A DNA stretch of 64,000 nucleotides from contig CAMWQW010000009.1 in assembly GCA_947176505.1 (NCBI GenBank), positions 84,821 through 148,820 on the forward strand. The letters run 5' to 3'. The notes below the pieces were generated by a model. That model searched no databases and was not told the DNA's origin. It worked only from the letters and a program-made list of their open reading frames with translations. The DNA comes from an uncultured Lachnospiraceae bacterium (GTDB lineage: Bacteria; Bacillota; Clostridia; Lachnospirales; Lachnospiraceae). A program made the position numbers and the translations under genes. Within the stretch, counting starts at the first letter, position 1; the number at the start of each line of letters is the position of its first letter. Positions 15,911-24,434 of this stretch are shown piece after piece.

Positions 15911-17341
15911 ATGGAAAGTACAACAAAGAAATTAAACTGCCATTTGTTTAGAGCTTGTGGAAAATATTATGTATATGATGTTCCAAAGAATGTCATATTG
16001 AAAGTGAATAGAGATACCTATAATGAAATTAAAGAGTTAAGTATAGGGGAACAGAGCGATTATAAAGGGGACAATAATACAATTAAGGAATTGTTGAGTG
16101 AAGGTTATTTGAGTTCACAATACATTGAAATAATAGAGCATCCCATGACAAGGAATATAGAGAGTGCATTAGATAACAGCTTACATATGCTTACACTGCA
16201 AGTAACGCAAAATTGTAATTTGCGTTGTAAATATTGTGTATACTCTGGAAGCTATATTAACCGAAAGCATAATAATAAGAGAATGTCTTTTGAAACAGCA
16301 AAAAAAGCAATTGATTATTATATTTTACATAGTTCACAAATGCCGAAATTGCGATTTGGTTTTTATGGTGGTGAGCCAACTTTGGAGATGGAACTAATCC
16401 GTAAATGTGTTTCATATATCAACGGATGTTCATTGGGAAAGCCAGTTGAATATAATTTAACAACAAATGCAACTATTCTTAATAGGGATATTATTCAATT
16501 TTTTATTGATAATCATTTCTATTTAACGATAAGTTTGGACGGATCTAAAGAAATACAAGATAAAAACAGAGTCTATGCAGAATCAGGAAAGGGAACTTTT
16601 GACAAGGTTATTGAAAACATTGGCTGGTTAAGAAAAGAGTATCCAGATTTTTTGCAGCGGGTTCATTTTAATATGGTTATGGACCCGGTAGATGGATATA
16701 GTATTTCCAATGAATTTTTTATGAAAGATGAAAGGGTAAAGGGTATTGAGGTAAATGCTTCGCAAAAAAATGATGTTAATTATACAGAAGAAATAGCAAA
16801 AACGCCAGAGTATTATATGAATCGTTCTTATGAGCAATTTAAGGCGATTTTTGATTATTACAGAAATATTGAAGAAGTTTCACCATTGGTAAATGGTTAT
16901 TTGGGTGGAATAAAGAATAATATTGCAGATATGTTAAAGGGAGACGAGTCTGGCTATAAAATTGGACATCCGGGCGGTCCCTGTGTTCCGGGATTACAAA
17001 GGTTATTTGTAAACGCTGACGGAAACTTTTATCCATGCGAAAGAACGAATGAAGATTCAGCGATGATGATTATTGGTAATGTAGAACATGGAATAGATAT
17101 AGATAAGGCAAAAACATTGTTAAACGTTGGAAAGATTTCAGAGAGTGTGTGCAAAAGGTGTTGGGCATTCCGATTTTGCACTTCATGTGCGGTTTATGCA
17201 GAAGATAAGGATAAATTATCAGTAGAGAAAAGGCTGTCTCGTTGTGATTCAATTAGGAGGGCTGTAGAAACAAATTTTAGGGAATATTGCATATTGAAAG
17301 ATATGAAAATGGATTTTGAAGAATTGGAGGAAACAGACTAA
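15911..17341 (+). CDS. ccpM: Radical SAM/SPASM Cys-rich peptide maturase CcpM (cluster 2)
   Basis: This 476-residue paralogue of the enzyme at 9238 has the same domain order. The SAM cluster motif is CNLRCKYC (about residue 103), the GGEP motif is in FGFYGGEPTLEM, then TTNAT. The SPASM region shows GPCVPG, YPCERT and CKRCWAFRFCTSC. It should cross-link the precursor encoded 70 bases upstream. ATG 15911 follows GGGAGG by four bases. The stop overlaps the next ATG (TAATG), so the two proteins are translationally coupled. Divergence from the cluster-1 copy suggests an old duplication or separate acquisition, not recent copying. Confidence 0.9.
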   Translation: MESTTKKLNCHLFRACGKYYVYDVPKNVILKVNRDTYNEIKELSIGEQSDYKGDNNTIKELLSEGYLSSQYIEIIEHPMTRNIESALDNSLHMLTLQVTQNCNLRCKYCVYSGSYINRKHNNKRMSFETAKKAIDYYILHSSQMPKLRFGFYGGEPTLEMELIRKCVSYINGCSLGKPVEYNLTTNATILNRDIIQFFIDNHFYLTISLDGSKEIQDKNRVYAESGKGTFDKVIENIGWLRKEYPDFLQRVHFNMVMDPVDGYSISNEFFMKDERVKGIEVNASQKNDVNYTEEIAKTPEYYMNRSYEQFKAIFDYYRNIEEVSPLVNGYLGGIKNNIADMLKGDESGYKIGHPGGPCVPGLQRLFVNADGNFYPCERTNEDSAMMIIGNVEHGIDIDKAKTLLNVGKISESVCKRCWAFRFCTSCAVYAEDKDKLSVEKRLSRCDSIRRAVETNFREYCILKDMKMDFEELEETD

Positions 17342-18426
17342 TGAAAAAGGTATTGCTTTTTCCATATAATTATAATTGCTGTGAAATTTTAAGATATAGG
17401 GATATGCTTATAGACTATGAAATAATAGGAGTCTTAGCACCGTCTGGTTGGGGAGTAAATGGGAAAGACGCAGGAATAGTGGATGGTGGAAAGGATATAG
17501 GAGTTAATATTCTTGAAACCATAGATTACGAACAGGAATTTCAAGGAGTTTTGATAGTTGCCGATTGCACTAATGCAGAAATAGAACAGGCAGTGTTAAT
17601 TTATGCAGAAGATGCGATTAATCATGATAAAGAAATTATTTTTGCAACCGAAGTTAGTGATAAGGTAAAGGAACTGTGTTCTAACAAGTCGGAGCAGATA
17701 ACTTATTTAATTGATAAACAGCCAATTATTAAGCACAGATGGAAGCTGTTGCAAATAAATACGCCTATTGTGGTAATTGCTGGTTTAAATGAGCTTACCC
17801 ACAAATTTAAGATACAATTAGAAGTGAATCAATACTTTAGGAAGCAGGGTTATACGGTAAGTCATATAGGATCAAAGCAATATGGGGAACTTTTTGGCAT
17901 TCACTCTTTTCCTGATTTTATGTATTCTGATTTGAATGAAACAGAAAAAATATATTGTTTTAATAAATTTATAAAGGATATAGAAAAGCAGGAACAGCCG
18001 GATATAATAATTGTTGGTGTACCGGGAGGGATAATGCCTTATAATGAGAAGTTTCCGGGGTATTTTGGAATTACCATGTTTGAAGCAATGCAGGCAATAA
18101 GACCAGATGTATTAGTTATGAGTTGCTTATATGAAAATTATAATGCGGAATATTTTAAAAACTTAGCAACGGGCATTCGCTATAAGTATGGTATAGATGT
18201 AGATGCGTTCAATATATCGACTTTTCAAGTTGATACCAATGAATCGGAACAGAGCAGGTTTCTACAATATTACAAGGTTACTTATAATGAGGTGGCTAAA
18301 CTTATTAATTCTTGTGTTGAAAGTGAAATACCAATTTTTAATATAATGAATGGAACTGACGGACAGAAGATTGCGGAACTGGTTCTTGATAAATTACAAG
18401 AATACAGTGAGGCGGAGTTGGTGTAG
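17341..18426 (+). CDS. Peptide maturation system protein, TIGR04066 type (cluster 2)
   Basis: This 361-residue paralogue of the protein at 10670 starts similarly (KKVLLFPYNYNCCEILRY against KAILFPCDREFLTLAEY). The most conserved block is TPIVVIAGLNELTHKFKIQL, then VSHIGSKQYGELFGIHSFPDF and IIIVGVPGGIMPYNEKF. As in cluster 1 the loop that would be a Walker A reads ELTHKF, without GKT. Function is unknown; strict pairing with CcpM in both clusters supports a shared step. The gene is translationally coupled to ccpM-2. Unlike cluster 1 it is not followed by a subtilase or exporter, so cluster 2 may borrow those of cluster 1. Confidence 0.8.
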   Translation: MKKVLLFPYNYNCCEILRYRDMLIDYEIIGVLAPSGWGVNGKDAGIVDGGKDIGVNILETIDYEQEFQGVLIVADCTNAEIEQAVLIYAEDAINHDKEIIFATEVSDKVKELCSNKSEQITYLIDKQPIIKHRWKLLQINTPIVVIAGLNELTHKFKIQLEVNQYFRKQGYTVSHIGSKQYGELFGIHSFPDFMYSDLNETEKIYCFNKFIKDIEKQEQPDIIIVGVPGGIMPYNEKFPGYFGITMFEAMQAIRPDVLVMSCLYENYNAEYFKNLATGIRYKYGIDVDAFNISTFQVDTNESEQSRFLQYYKVTYNEVAKLINSCVESEIPIFNIMNGTDGQKIAELVLDKLQEYSEAELV

Positions 18427-18437
18427 GGAGTGGTAAT

Positions 18438-18695
18438 ATGCAGAATTATATTGAGGAAAAGGTGTTTAATATATTTAGAGAATATCTATTCCGTGATCTG
18501 ACTAAATGCGAAAATCCTCTATCAGAGAGCATATTTGGAGAAAAAATCGCATTACTTCCAGCAGAGGCATATTTTTTCTTGCTTAAAATAGAAGAAGAAT
18601 TTTCAATTAAATTTTCAAATGATGTTGTGATTGAAAGAAGATTTAATTACTTAGGGGATATTGTGGAAGAGATAGGTAAACGTTTGGATAAATAA
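18438..18695 (+). CDS. Acyl-carrier-related protein, no carrier Ser (cluster 2)
   Basis: This 85-residue protein has an ACP-like C-terminal half (LLPAEAYFFLLKIEEEFSIK, then RRFNYLGDIVEEI). The position of the phosphopantetheine serine reads LLPAEAYF, so there is no attachment site. It is the counterpart of the protein at 8667, but lies last in its cluster instead of before the precursor. A GGGAGTGG site and ATG 18438 are close to the previous stop. It is the last gene of cluster 2. A docking role is inferred from the loss of the serine in both copies. Confidence 0.7.
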   Translation: MQNYIEEKVFNIFREYLFRDLTKCENPLSESIFGEKIALLPAEAYFFLLKIEEEFSIKFSNDVVIERRFNYLGDIVEEIGKRLDK

Positions 18696-18855
18696 TTTGG
18701 GGTAGGGATAAGAGTAGAATATAACTAATAGGCATGTGCTAAAGCATACCCGTAATAAAGAACTAATAAGCTAAATTAGATATAAACGAAGTGATAGTTA
18801 TTGTTGACAGTTTTGTAAACAGCTAATCAAAAAAAGTCTTATAAGAGGATTGTAT

Positions 18856-19302
18856 ATGAAAAAGGTGTTATCAATTATTTTGTGTATAGGTTTGTGCATA
18901 ATTAATGTTATGCCCGTATTGGCAGAAGAAGTATCTAAAGAGCCTTATGTGACAGTAGAGGAGTATAACATGTCAATATATTCGTCAAATTATTTTGTTG
19001 GTCCAACGATACGGCTAAATTCAACATTTGGCTCCGAATCTGGACATCAAAATATTTCAACAGGTTCTGCGAGTGGCAATATTTCTTCTATTATTTTAAA
19101 TGTCCGTGCAGGAGGTGATCCATTTAAATTATATCTGCAAGCTCCTGACGGAACTCTGTTTTGGAGTGTTATTGATACAACTGGTGTTATAGGCGTAGAT
19201 AACTTTAATGGTAAAAATTTGTCTGGAACTTGGGTTGTATGGATAGAAACATTAGGAATTGCATCAACAGCATCAATATCAGTGAGAATAAATTATAGTT
19301 AA
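18856..19302 (+). CDS. Secreted beta-sandwich protein, P-domain-like
   Basis: This 148-residue protein has a signal peptide (MKKVLSIILCIGLCIIN, cleavage near VLAEE) and a mature domain of about 115 residues. ISSIILNVRAGG, then LQAPDGTLFWSV, then FNGKNLSGTWVVWIETLG resembles the C-terminal P-domain of proprotein convertases and many bacterial exoenzymes (FNG...GTWxLxI). It stands alone, with no protease attached. A paralogue is at 42934 under circuit-1 control. No circuit-1 box precedes this copy; the 160-base upstream gap holds no element I recognise. Function unknown. Confidence 0.7.
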   Translation: MKKVLSIILCIGLCIINVMPVLAEEVSKEPYVTVEEYNMSIYSSNYFVGPTIRLNSTFGSESGHQNISTGSASGNISSIILNVRAGGDPFKLYLQAPDGTLFWSVIDTTGVIGVDNFNGKNLSGTWVVWIETLGIASTASISVRINYS

Positions 19303-19349
19303 TAGAGCAGAACAAGTATATTAGCAAGTTGTTATCGAAAAAAATACAG

Positions 19350-19395
19350 ATACGCATGATGAATATTAATTCTATTTTGTCATGTGTATTTTTTT
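19350..19395 (+). terminator. Intrinsic terminator
   Basis: ATACGCATGA pairs with TCATGTGTAT and is followed by TTTTTTCC. A second small hairpin (TTCCCTGC with GCAGTAGGGAA, 19412-19436) follows. Both lie between the secreted protein gene and the leader of the XRE regulator. Confidence 0.7.
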
Positions 19396-19541
19396 CCTTA
19401 CCTTTTGTTAGTTCCCTGCGGTTTTGCAGTAGGGAAAGTTATATTGGATGATAAATTTTTTACATAGATTTGTATTTAAGGGATATATGCGATGGGTGAT
19501 CCAGTATAATATATTCCTAAAAAGTGAATACGGCAGCTTAC

Positions 19542-19589
19542 GAGTACACAAATCGACATGGCAGGTCGGTGCGGTGTACTCTTTTTTTT
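19542..19589 (+). promoter_or_regulatory. Terminator-like hairpin in the leader of an XRE regulator gene
   Basis: GAGTACAC (19542-19549) pairs with GTGTACTC (19574-19581) and eight T residues follow. An inner CGAC/GTCG stem lies in the loop. The hairpin is about 110 bases before the regulator start. The paralogous regulator at 26396 has an equivalent hairpin plus T-run about 100 bases before its start, and both are followed by CTGTCGAAA. The pattern suggests transcription attenuation. Confidence 0.5.
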
Positions 19590-19702
19590 GCTACTGTCGA
19601 AAATTGCTGATTTATCAAGACATATACATACGAAAGTCGAAAAGGGGACCACCTGCAGATTCTTCATTTCACAAATAAATTAAAAGAATGGAGAATCAGA
19701 AA

Positions 19703-20035
19703 ATGAATGATATAAAATATATTATTGCCGATAATGTGAAATTATACCGTAAAAAACAAAATTTAACACAATTTGAACTAGCAGAGAAAGCGGAGCTTTC
19801 AGTTGATTCTATAAAGCGGATCGAAAATGGGAGCAGAACAATGTCGTTAGAAAACTTTATGAGAATTGCAGATGCATTGGCTGTTCCTCTCTTATATCTC
19901 TTATATGAAAATCTAAATGAAATTCCCATAACAGAACGTATTCTAAATGTCTTAAACAATAAAAGTGGAAAACAGCAGGAATATTTAGTACATATGCTTG
20001 AAGAAATGTCATTTGGTTTGGACAAGCTCTTATAG
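19703..20035 (+). CDS. XRE-family transcriptional regulator (paralogue A)
   Basis: This 110-residue protein has an N-terminal helix-turn-helix (LYRKKQNLTQFELAEKAELS, then SIKRIENGSRTMSLENF) and a C-terminal helical part of about 45 residues. The start is ATG 19703, with GGAGA 8 bases upstream. This makes it the same length as the paralogue at 26396, which it resembles throughout (DIxYIIADNVKLYRKK... to ...MDKL). It is followed by a terminator whose stem is also conserved behind the paralogue. Target unknown; autorepression or control of the adjacent sigma factor gene is plausible. Confidence 0.85.
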   Translation: MNDIKYIIADNVKLYRKKQNLTQFELAEKAELSVDSIKRIENGSRTMSLENFMRIADALAVPLLYLLYENLNEIPITERILNVLNNKSGKQQEYLVHMLEEMSFGLDKLL

Positions 20036-20052
20036 CAAATGTAGGAAAAACG

Positions 20053-20087
20053 AAAAAGGTGTATAGGGGGTTCTATGCGCCTTTTTT
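20053..20087 (+). terminator. Terminator after XRE paralogue A
   Basis: AAAAAGGTGTATAG pairs with CTATGCGCCTTTTTT, with wobble pairs. The centre (GTATAGGG then CTAT) is also found behind paralogue B at 26737-26759. Confidence 0.75.
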
Positions 20088-20212
20088 GCAAGACATATTG
20101 TAGTATGAAATTTTAAACAGTAATAAAAATATTTTTGTTTTTCCTAAAAGTGAAACCAAATTCTTACAAGTATCGTATTGATGAAAAATTTGAGCAGATA
20201 GGATTTGGAGGA

Positions 20213-20773
20213 ATGGACGAAAAGAGCATACTAAGGAAACTTCGGAACAGAGATGAAAAAGCATTTGAGGAAATAATTGATTTGTATAGTGCTTATATCA
20301 CTGCCATTGTCAGGAACCTATTAAGCTCAAAAGGAACAAAAGAAGATGTAGAGGAGGTGGTTGCAGACACATTTATTGCATTGTGGAATACGGCTGAAAG
20401 AATCAACTATGAAGAATACAGCAGCATCAAAGCATACATAGCAGTCATTGCAAGGAATAAAGCCAAAGACTGGCTAAGAGCCGCCAAAGTGCAGAATTTA
20501 CGGTTAATGGATGATATTCTGATAATTGACAACAGCATAGAACAGATTATCGTCCAAAGAGAGCAGCAGAGAATTATAGCAAAAATTTTGAAACAATTAA
20601 AGCTGTCAGACTGGAAGATTTTTGTAGCTTACTATTACCAGTACAAAAAAGTGGATGAGATTGCGCAGGAGCTTCATATGAATCCCCAAACAGTAAAAAC
20701 CAGACTGCGGCGAGGAAGAGAGGTGCTTAAAAAATTTCTGATTAAAGAGGGATATGGAAGTAATGCAGATTAG
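20213..20773 (+). CDS. ECF-type RNA polymerase sigma factor
   Basis: This 186-residue sigma-70 family protein has region 2 (EAFEEIIDLYSAYITAIVRN, then DVEEVVADTFIALWNTA, then AYIAVIARNKAKDWLR) and region 4 (LKLSDWKIFVAYYYQYKKVD, then IAQELHMNPQTVKTRLRRGR). It is of the clostridial ECF type usually paired with a DUF4179-type anti-sigma. The start is ATG 20213 with GGAGGA almost touching it. The 3' end overlaps the next frame, whose first residues look like the start of such an anti-sigma factor. The sigma may thus have lost its normal partner. Confidence 0.88.
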   Translation: MDEKSILRKLRNRDEKAFEEIIDLYSAYITAIVRNLLSSKGTKEDVEEVVADTFIALWNTAERINYEEYSSIKAYIAVIARNKAKDWLRAAKVQNLRLMDDILIIDNSIEQIIVQREQQRIIAKILKQLKLSDWKIFVAYYYQYKKVDEIAQELHMNPQTVKTRLRRGREVLKKFLIKEGYGSNAD

Positions 20774-21929
20774 AATAAGTGATATGCTTGATAATGCTTC
20801 AGAGTTAATCGAAGAAAGCAGTGAAGCCGGATATTCGGTCAATAGTGACAGGATAAAGAAGATTGTGTTTTCAGAGATTGGCTGTATGCTTATTTTGACC
20901 AAAAGTAATAAAGACAGATGTAAGAAAGATAAGGAGAACAACATGAGAAAAAAGGTATTAAGAATTATGAAATGGATATTCCTGATTTTATTGGGAGTTG
21001 CTGCAGCATTGATGGTTTGGAACTTTTTCTGCAAGAAAGCAGAGCAGTCTAAAATCGAAGCTGCATATGGAAAAGCTATTGAAGTGGATGGGCATAGTAT
21101 GGTGGTAGATGTAAAAGGAGAAGATAATGAAACCACAATCATATTATTGCCCGGTTGGGGATCTGCTTCACCAATCCTAGAATTTCTTCCATTGGCGGAA
21201 GAACTGTCAGAGGATTTCCGGGTTATTACCATAGAACCGTTTGGATATGGGCTTTCGGATAGAGTTGGAACAGAACGGGAAATTGGTGTTGTTGTGGAAG
21301 AACTGCATGAATGTACCCAAAAGTTAGGCTGTGATCAGTATTATTTGATGCCGCACTCGCTTTCTGGTTTGTATTCATTATACTGGGCAAATGCTTATCC
21401 GCAGGAAGTAAAGGGATTTATAGGAATTGATCCGTCTGTTCCCAAACAGTCTGATGAAGAACCACTCCCTATTAGCATGGTAACGCTGAACAAGCTCGTG
21501 GCGTATTTTCAAAAAGCAACGAATATATTGGGAATTACCCGGCTATGCTCCATAGCACGTCCGGAAAATGCAATTTATGCAGATACTACCTATCCATATT
21601 CTGAAAGAGAATTAGAAGTATTCCGTATTTTATCTATGGATTTCGCATATGGCAAAGATATTATGAATGAAATAAAACATATGGAAGATAATCTGGAGTC
21701 TGTAAGGAATATGAAGTTTCCTGAAAATATCCCGGTATTGCAATTTGTTTCAGGAGATAATTGTGAGCTGTTGGAATCATGGGAGACGCTGCATAAAGAA
21801 GTCATTACAGAAACAGATAAGAGTGAATTGCTGCGGCTGGATGGCGGGCATTATCTGCATTTTGAGAGAAAGCCGGATGTTGTTGAAAAAGTAAAGGAAT
21901 GGATACAGAAAGTAGAGGAAGGCTTTTAG
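20754..21929 (+). CDS. Alpha/beta hydrolase, apparently fused to an anti-sigma N-terminus
   Basis: An uninterrupted 391-codon frame overlaps the sigma gene end. Residues 1-45 (MQIRISDMLDNASELIEE...) look like the N-terminus of an ECF anti-sigma factor. At residue 64 (ATG 20943, AAGGAG about 7 bases upstream) a second credible start begins MRKKVLRIMKWIFLILLG, a membrane anchor. A hydrolase with LLPGWGS, LMPHSLSGLYSLYW (nucleophile Ser in HSLSG) and a late His in DGGHYLHF follows. Either the anti-sigma gene was cut and joined in frame to a hydrolase gene, or translation really starts at 20943. The hydrolase is extracellular or membrane-facing; substrate unknown. Confidence 0.7.
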   Translation: MEVMQIRISDMLDNASELIEESSEAGYSVNSDRIKKIVFSEIGCMLILTKSNKDRCKKDKENNMRKKVLRIMKWIFLILLGVAAALMVWNFFCKKAEQSKIEAAYGKAIEVDGHSMVVDVKGEDNETTIILLPGWGSASPILEFLPLAEELSEDFRVITIEPFGYGLSDRVGTEREIGVVVEELHECTQKLGCDQYYLMPHSLSGLYSLYWANAYPQEVKGFIGIDPSVPKQSDEEPLPISMVTLNKLVAYFQKATNILGITRLCSIARPENAIYADTTYPYSERELEVFRILSMDFAYGKDIMNEIKHMEDNLESVRNMKFPENIPVLQFVSGDNCELLESWETLHKEVITETDKSELLRLDGGHYLHFERKPDVVEKVKEWIQKVEEGF

Positions 21930-21942
21930 TCCTTTTGCTCCG

Positions 21943-22006
21943 TTTTCTGCAATATAAAGCCATTTTCTGCAAAGGTAATGCGATTGAAATATTTTTTTGT
22001 TATTAT
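21943..22006 (+). promoter_or_regulatory. Agr-1 type LytTR promoter, site 6 of 10
   Basis: Two TTTTCTGCAA repeats at 21943-21952 and 21963-21972 lie 20 bp apart, with a TATTAT -10 at 22001-22006 starting 29 bp after the second repeat. It precedes the small gene at 22150 after a leader of about 140 bases. Confidence 0.82.
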
Positions 22007-22149
22007 AAAATGAGTACAAAAGATATTTTATGCATATAGGTTTACACAGTGGTTAAACTGTTTATATAAATTCAGCATGATTTTGAGACTTTTATTTATG
22101 GGAAATGTGACTTATACACATTGCGGCAATAAACTAAGGAGAGTGTGAA

Positions 22150-22518
22150 ATGGATAAATATAAAGAGTTAATAAGTATTTTTTCGGAGGTTCTCGAAAAA
22201 TCTAAGGATTACCATATTGCGTATATATATCAAGTGGGTTATGTGTCTTTAATCGGTTTATTAAACAAAGAGGAAGAACAGAACTTGTCAATGATAGTTG
22301 ATGAAATATTTTCTTCGCCGGAGTGCATGGCTGAAAGTTTGCTGCGTAATTGGCGCTGGCAGTGGTTTTATGAAAATAAAGATCTATTGCCACGGAAGGA
22401 TTATGATGATATTTGCCAACTTGATTATGAAGTGCCAGATTGTTTGAAAGAGCAGTATAAGCAGGTCATGTTAAGCTGGCAGGATAAAATACAGGCTGTC
22501 TTGCAAGAAGAAAGTTAA
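22150..22518 (+). CDS. Small unknown protein under circuit-1 control
   Basis: This 122-residue acidic soluble protein has no signal peptide or recognised domain. It is mainly helical, with several Trp (NWRWQWFYENKD). AAGGAG precedes the ATG. It is the only gene after promoter site 6 and meets the circuit-2 agrB gene tail to tail (4-base overlap). The single-gene transcription unit in a quorum regulon, placed against the other agr locus, raises the possibility of cross-talk between circuits. That is speculation from position. Confidence 0.6.
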   Translation: MDKYKELISIFSEVLEKSKDYHIAYIYQVGYVSLIGLLNKEEEQNLSMIVDEIFSSPECMAESLLRNWRWQWFYENKDLLPRKDYDDICQLDYEVPDCLKEQYKQVMLSWQDKIQAVLQEES

Positions 22519-23084
22519 GGCTGCCTGTATATCAATCGTCCGATCAGGGAAGTAGAGAATATAAAAGTAAATACGATTGCTTGAAGAAACATATATCTTG
22601 TGTTTTGAGTGAAAACGAAGAACAAAGCCAATAAAAAGCTGATAAGCATAGTAAAATGGGTTCTTTTAATGAAAGTGCGGTTATCCTGGGCATCTACTTC
22701 CCGATTTGGATGGTCAACAGGTCCTATGATCAGAATTAGAATGGCAGCAAATATGTATAGCGCAAAAGCAATAAGAAGTGGCATTGTTAAATATTTTACT
22801 GCCAACAGGGTAGAGGTGAGTATGAGACAGGAGCCTATAAAACAGGCAAAATATGTTTTCATATGTACACCGCCGCCAAATGAGCGCATAGGGATAAAAA
22901 GCAGGAAAAAGAAGATACATTCCGGCAGCATACCAAGAAACAGGGCGATTATGATGCTGCATATGGTACTCACGGATAGCTCTAAAAAGCACTGAAAACC
23001 ATATTGGTAAATCTCGATCAAATCCTCAGTAATAATTCCTTTCTCAAGTATATAATGCGCTAATTTTGTTGCTAAATGTTCCAT
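22515..23084 (-). CDS. agrB: AgrB-like signal-peptide-processing membrane protein (circuit 2)
   Basis: This 189-residue polytopic protein of the AgrB family has the motif PMRSFGGGVHMKTYFAC with the catalytic His and Cys, several long hydrophobic helices, and the conserved GPVDHPNR. It differs widely from AgrB-1 (motif RKRTGGFHANKFWQC), so it should process a different peptide. It is the last gene of a minus-strand operon (XRE regulator, LytTR regulator, kinase, agrB). No agrD follows it; the likely substrate gene lies on the opposite strand at the other end of the operon (25790-25936). Confidence 0.92.
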   Translation of the reverse strand: MEHLATKLAHYILEKGIITEDLIEIYQYGFQCFLELSVSTICSIIIALFLGMLPECIFFFLLFIPMRSFGGGVHMKTYFACFIGSCLILTSTLLAVKYLTMPLLIAFALYIFAAILILIIGPVDHPNREVDAQDNRTFIKRTHFTMLISFLLALFFVFTQNTRYMFLQAIVFTFIFSTSLIGRLIYRQP

Positions 23085-23123
23085 GACAACTCCTTTTTTA
23101 GATGTTGAAAAGCAATAATATTT

Positions 23124-24434
23124 TTATCTGTTACTCTCGGAATAAGAACCATACATAACAACTATCACCTGAAATACATTGTTATTATCTGTTATTTCCA
23201 TTTGCCCCTGATAATTTTTGATAGCATGGCTTATTGATGAAAGTCCAAGACCATGATATATAGTATTGCTTTTGGTAGTGAAGTAGTGACCGATATTATC
23301 CTTTTTACGCTTTGTCTTGTAATTGTTTCTTATGATTAGCTGAAAAACTTCCTTTGTATAAGAAATATCAAGGTATATAAATTTCTTCTCATCTTTTATA
23401 TCCCGGCAGGCGTCCAATGCGTTTTCCATTAAGTTCCCTAAAATTATAGCTAAATGTCCGCTCTCAAACGGAAGGGATGCGGGGATAAGAACATTGATAT
23501 TAAACTGAATATTATTATTTTGCGCTAAGGTATATGCGTGGTTTATTAAGGAATCTACGACTATATTACCACTGCGGGAAACTTCTGCCATACGATCTTC
23601 AACACCTACATCTAACAGTTGTAATATGTATTTCTCCGCTTCGTTTATCTGTTTTGCTTGAACCATTCCGAGCAGTCCTGAAAGATGCTTTTTCAAATCA
23701 TGCCGGATTCTACGAATTTCGAGATAGAGACTTTCACGTTCTTCTGCCTGCTGACGGCAAAGATCAAGTTGCTGTGCATACAGGCGGTTTTGTTCCCGCA
23801 GTTCGGCATCCCGGCTTATCCAATCGTAGACCTCAAAGATAACATAGTTTACAACGAGAAGCAAAAAGCTGGCAGTGGCAGAAAATATAGCATATTCGCT
23901 ATGAATATCTGCAATTAGAAAGATATGGTGCATGATATAAATGCTGCTAAATGGTATCAGAAGAATAATCAAAAAATAATGCAGTGGAATTTCAGAGTAA
24001 TGATTATCTTTGATACAGTGGCTTATAACAACTGATAAAAGCAGCATACACATTTTGGAGATGAAGCTCCCGGCATCTTGAAGCGTTCCTGCGTTAAAAC
24101 CGACAGTTCTTAATATCATCATAATGATAACTTCCACCAGCATCCATACAGTACATATCAATATGGAGAATATACACCGCTGCGTCAAGTTTCTCTTACG
24201 GGTAGAAGAAGCAATCAAAAATATCAGCAGAACATTTCCAAGCAATAGCAGATGGGGTGGGAAAGCAATGCCAATATTGTTTATAGAGAGAAATACATAA
24301 TATATGCCCCATTCTATGTAACTTTCTAAATGCTGTTTCCCTTGTCCCCAAAATATTTTCATGTATTTTTGTATAATGAGAAGATGGAGCAGTGGCAAAA
24401 GTAGCTCTTGTATTAGTGTTAAATATTCTGTCAT
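23124..24434 (-). CDS. Sensor histidine kinase, AgrC/GHKL type (circuit 2)
   Basis: This 436-residue kinase has about six membrane segments in residues 1-200 and a short coiled coil. The H-box RRIRHDLKKHLSGLLG holds the phosphorylated His, followed by the N-box GNLMENALDACRD and G-box HGLGLSSISHAIKNYQG. The start is ATG 24434, which overlaps the upstream regulator's stop (ATGA); the longer in-frame start at 24470 would lie inside the regulator gene. It should sense the circuit-2 peptide and phosphorylate the regulator encoded just before it. Confidence 0.92.
   Translation of the reverse strand: MTEYLTLIQELLLPLLHLLIIQKYMKIFWGQGKQHLESYIEWGIYYVFLSINNIGIAFPPHLLLLGNVLLIFLIASSTRKRNLTQRCIFSILICTVWMLVEVIIMMILRTVGFNAGTLQDAGSFISKMCMLLLSVVISHCIKDNHYSEIPLHYFLIILLIPFSSIYIMHHIFLIADIHSEYAIFSATASFLLLVVNYVIFEVYDWISRDAELREQNRLYAQQLDLCRQQAEERESLYLEIRRIRHDLKKHLSGLLGMVQAKQINEAEKYILQLLDVGVEDRMAEVSRSGNIVVDSLINHAYTLAQNNNIQFNINVLIPASLPFESGHLAIILGNLMENALDACRDIKDEKKFIYLDISYTKEVFQLIIRNNYKTKRKKDNIGHYFTTKSNTIYHGLGLSSISHAIKNYQGQMEITDNNNVFQVIVVMYGSYSESNR

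Noticed and set aside
22609-22995. Plus-strand open frame of 128 codons
   Set aside because: Antisense to agrB-2, whose family assignment is firm; composition is that of a shadow frame.
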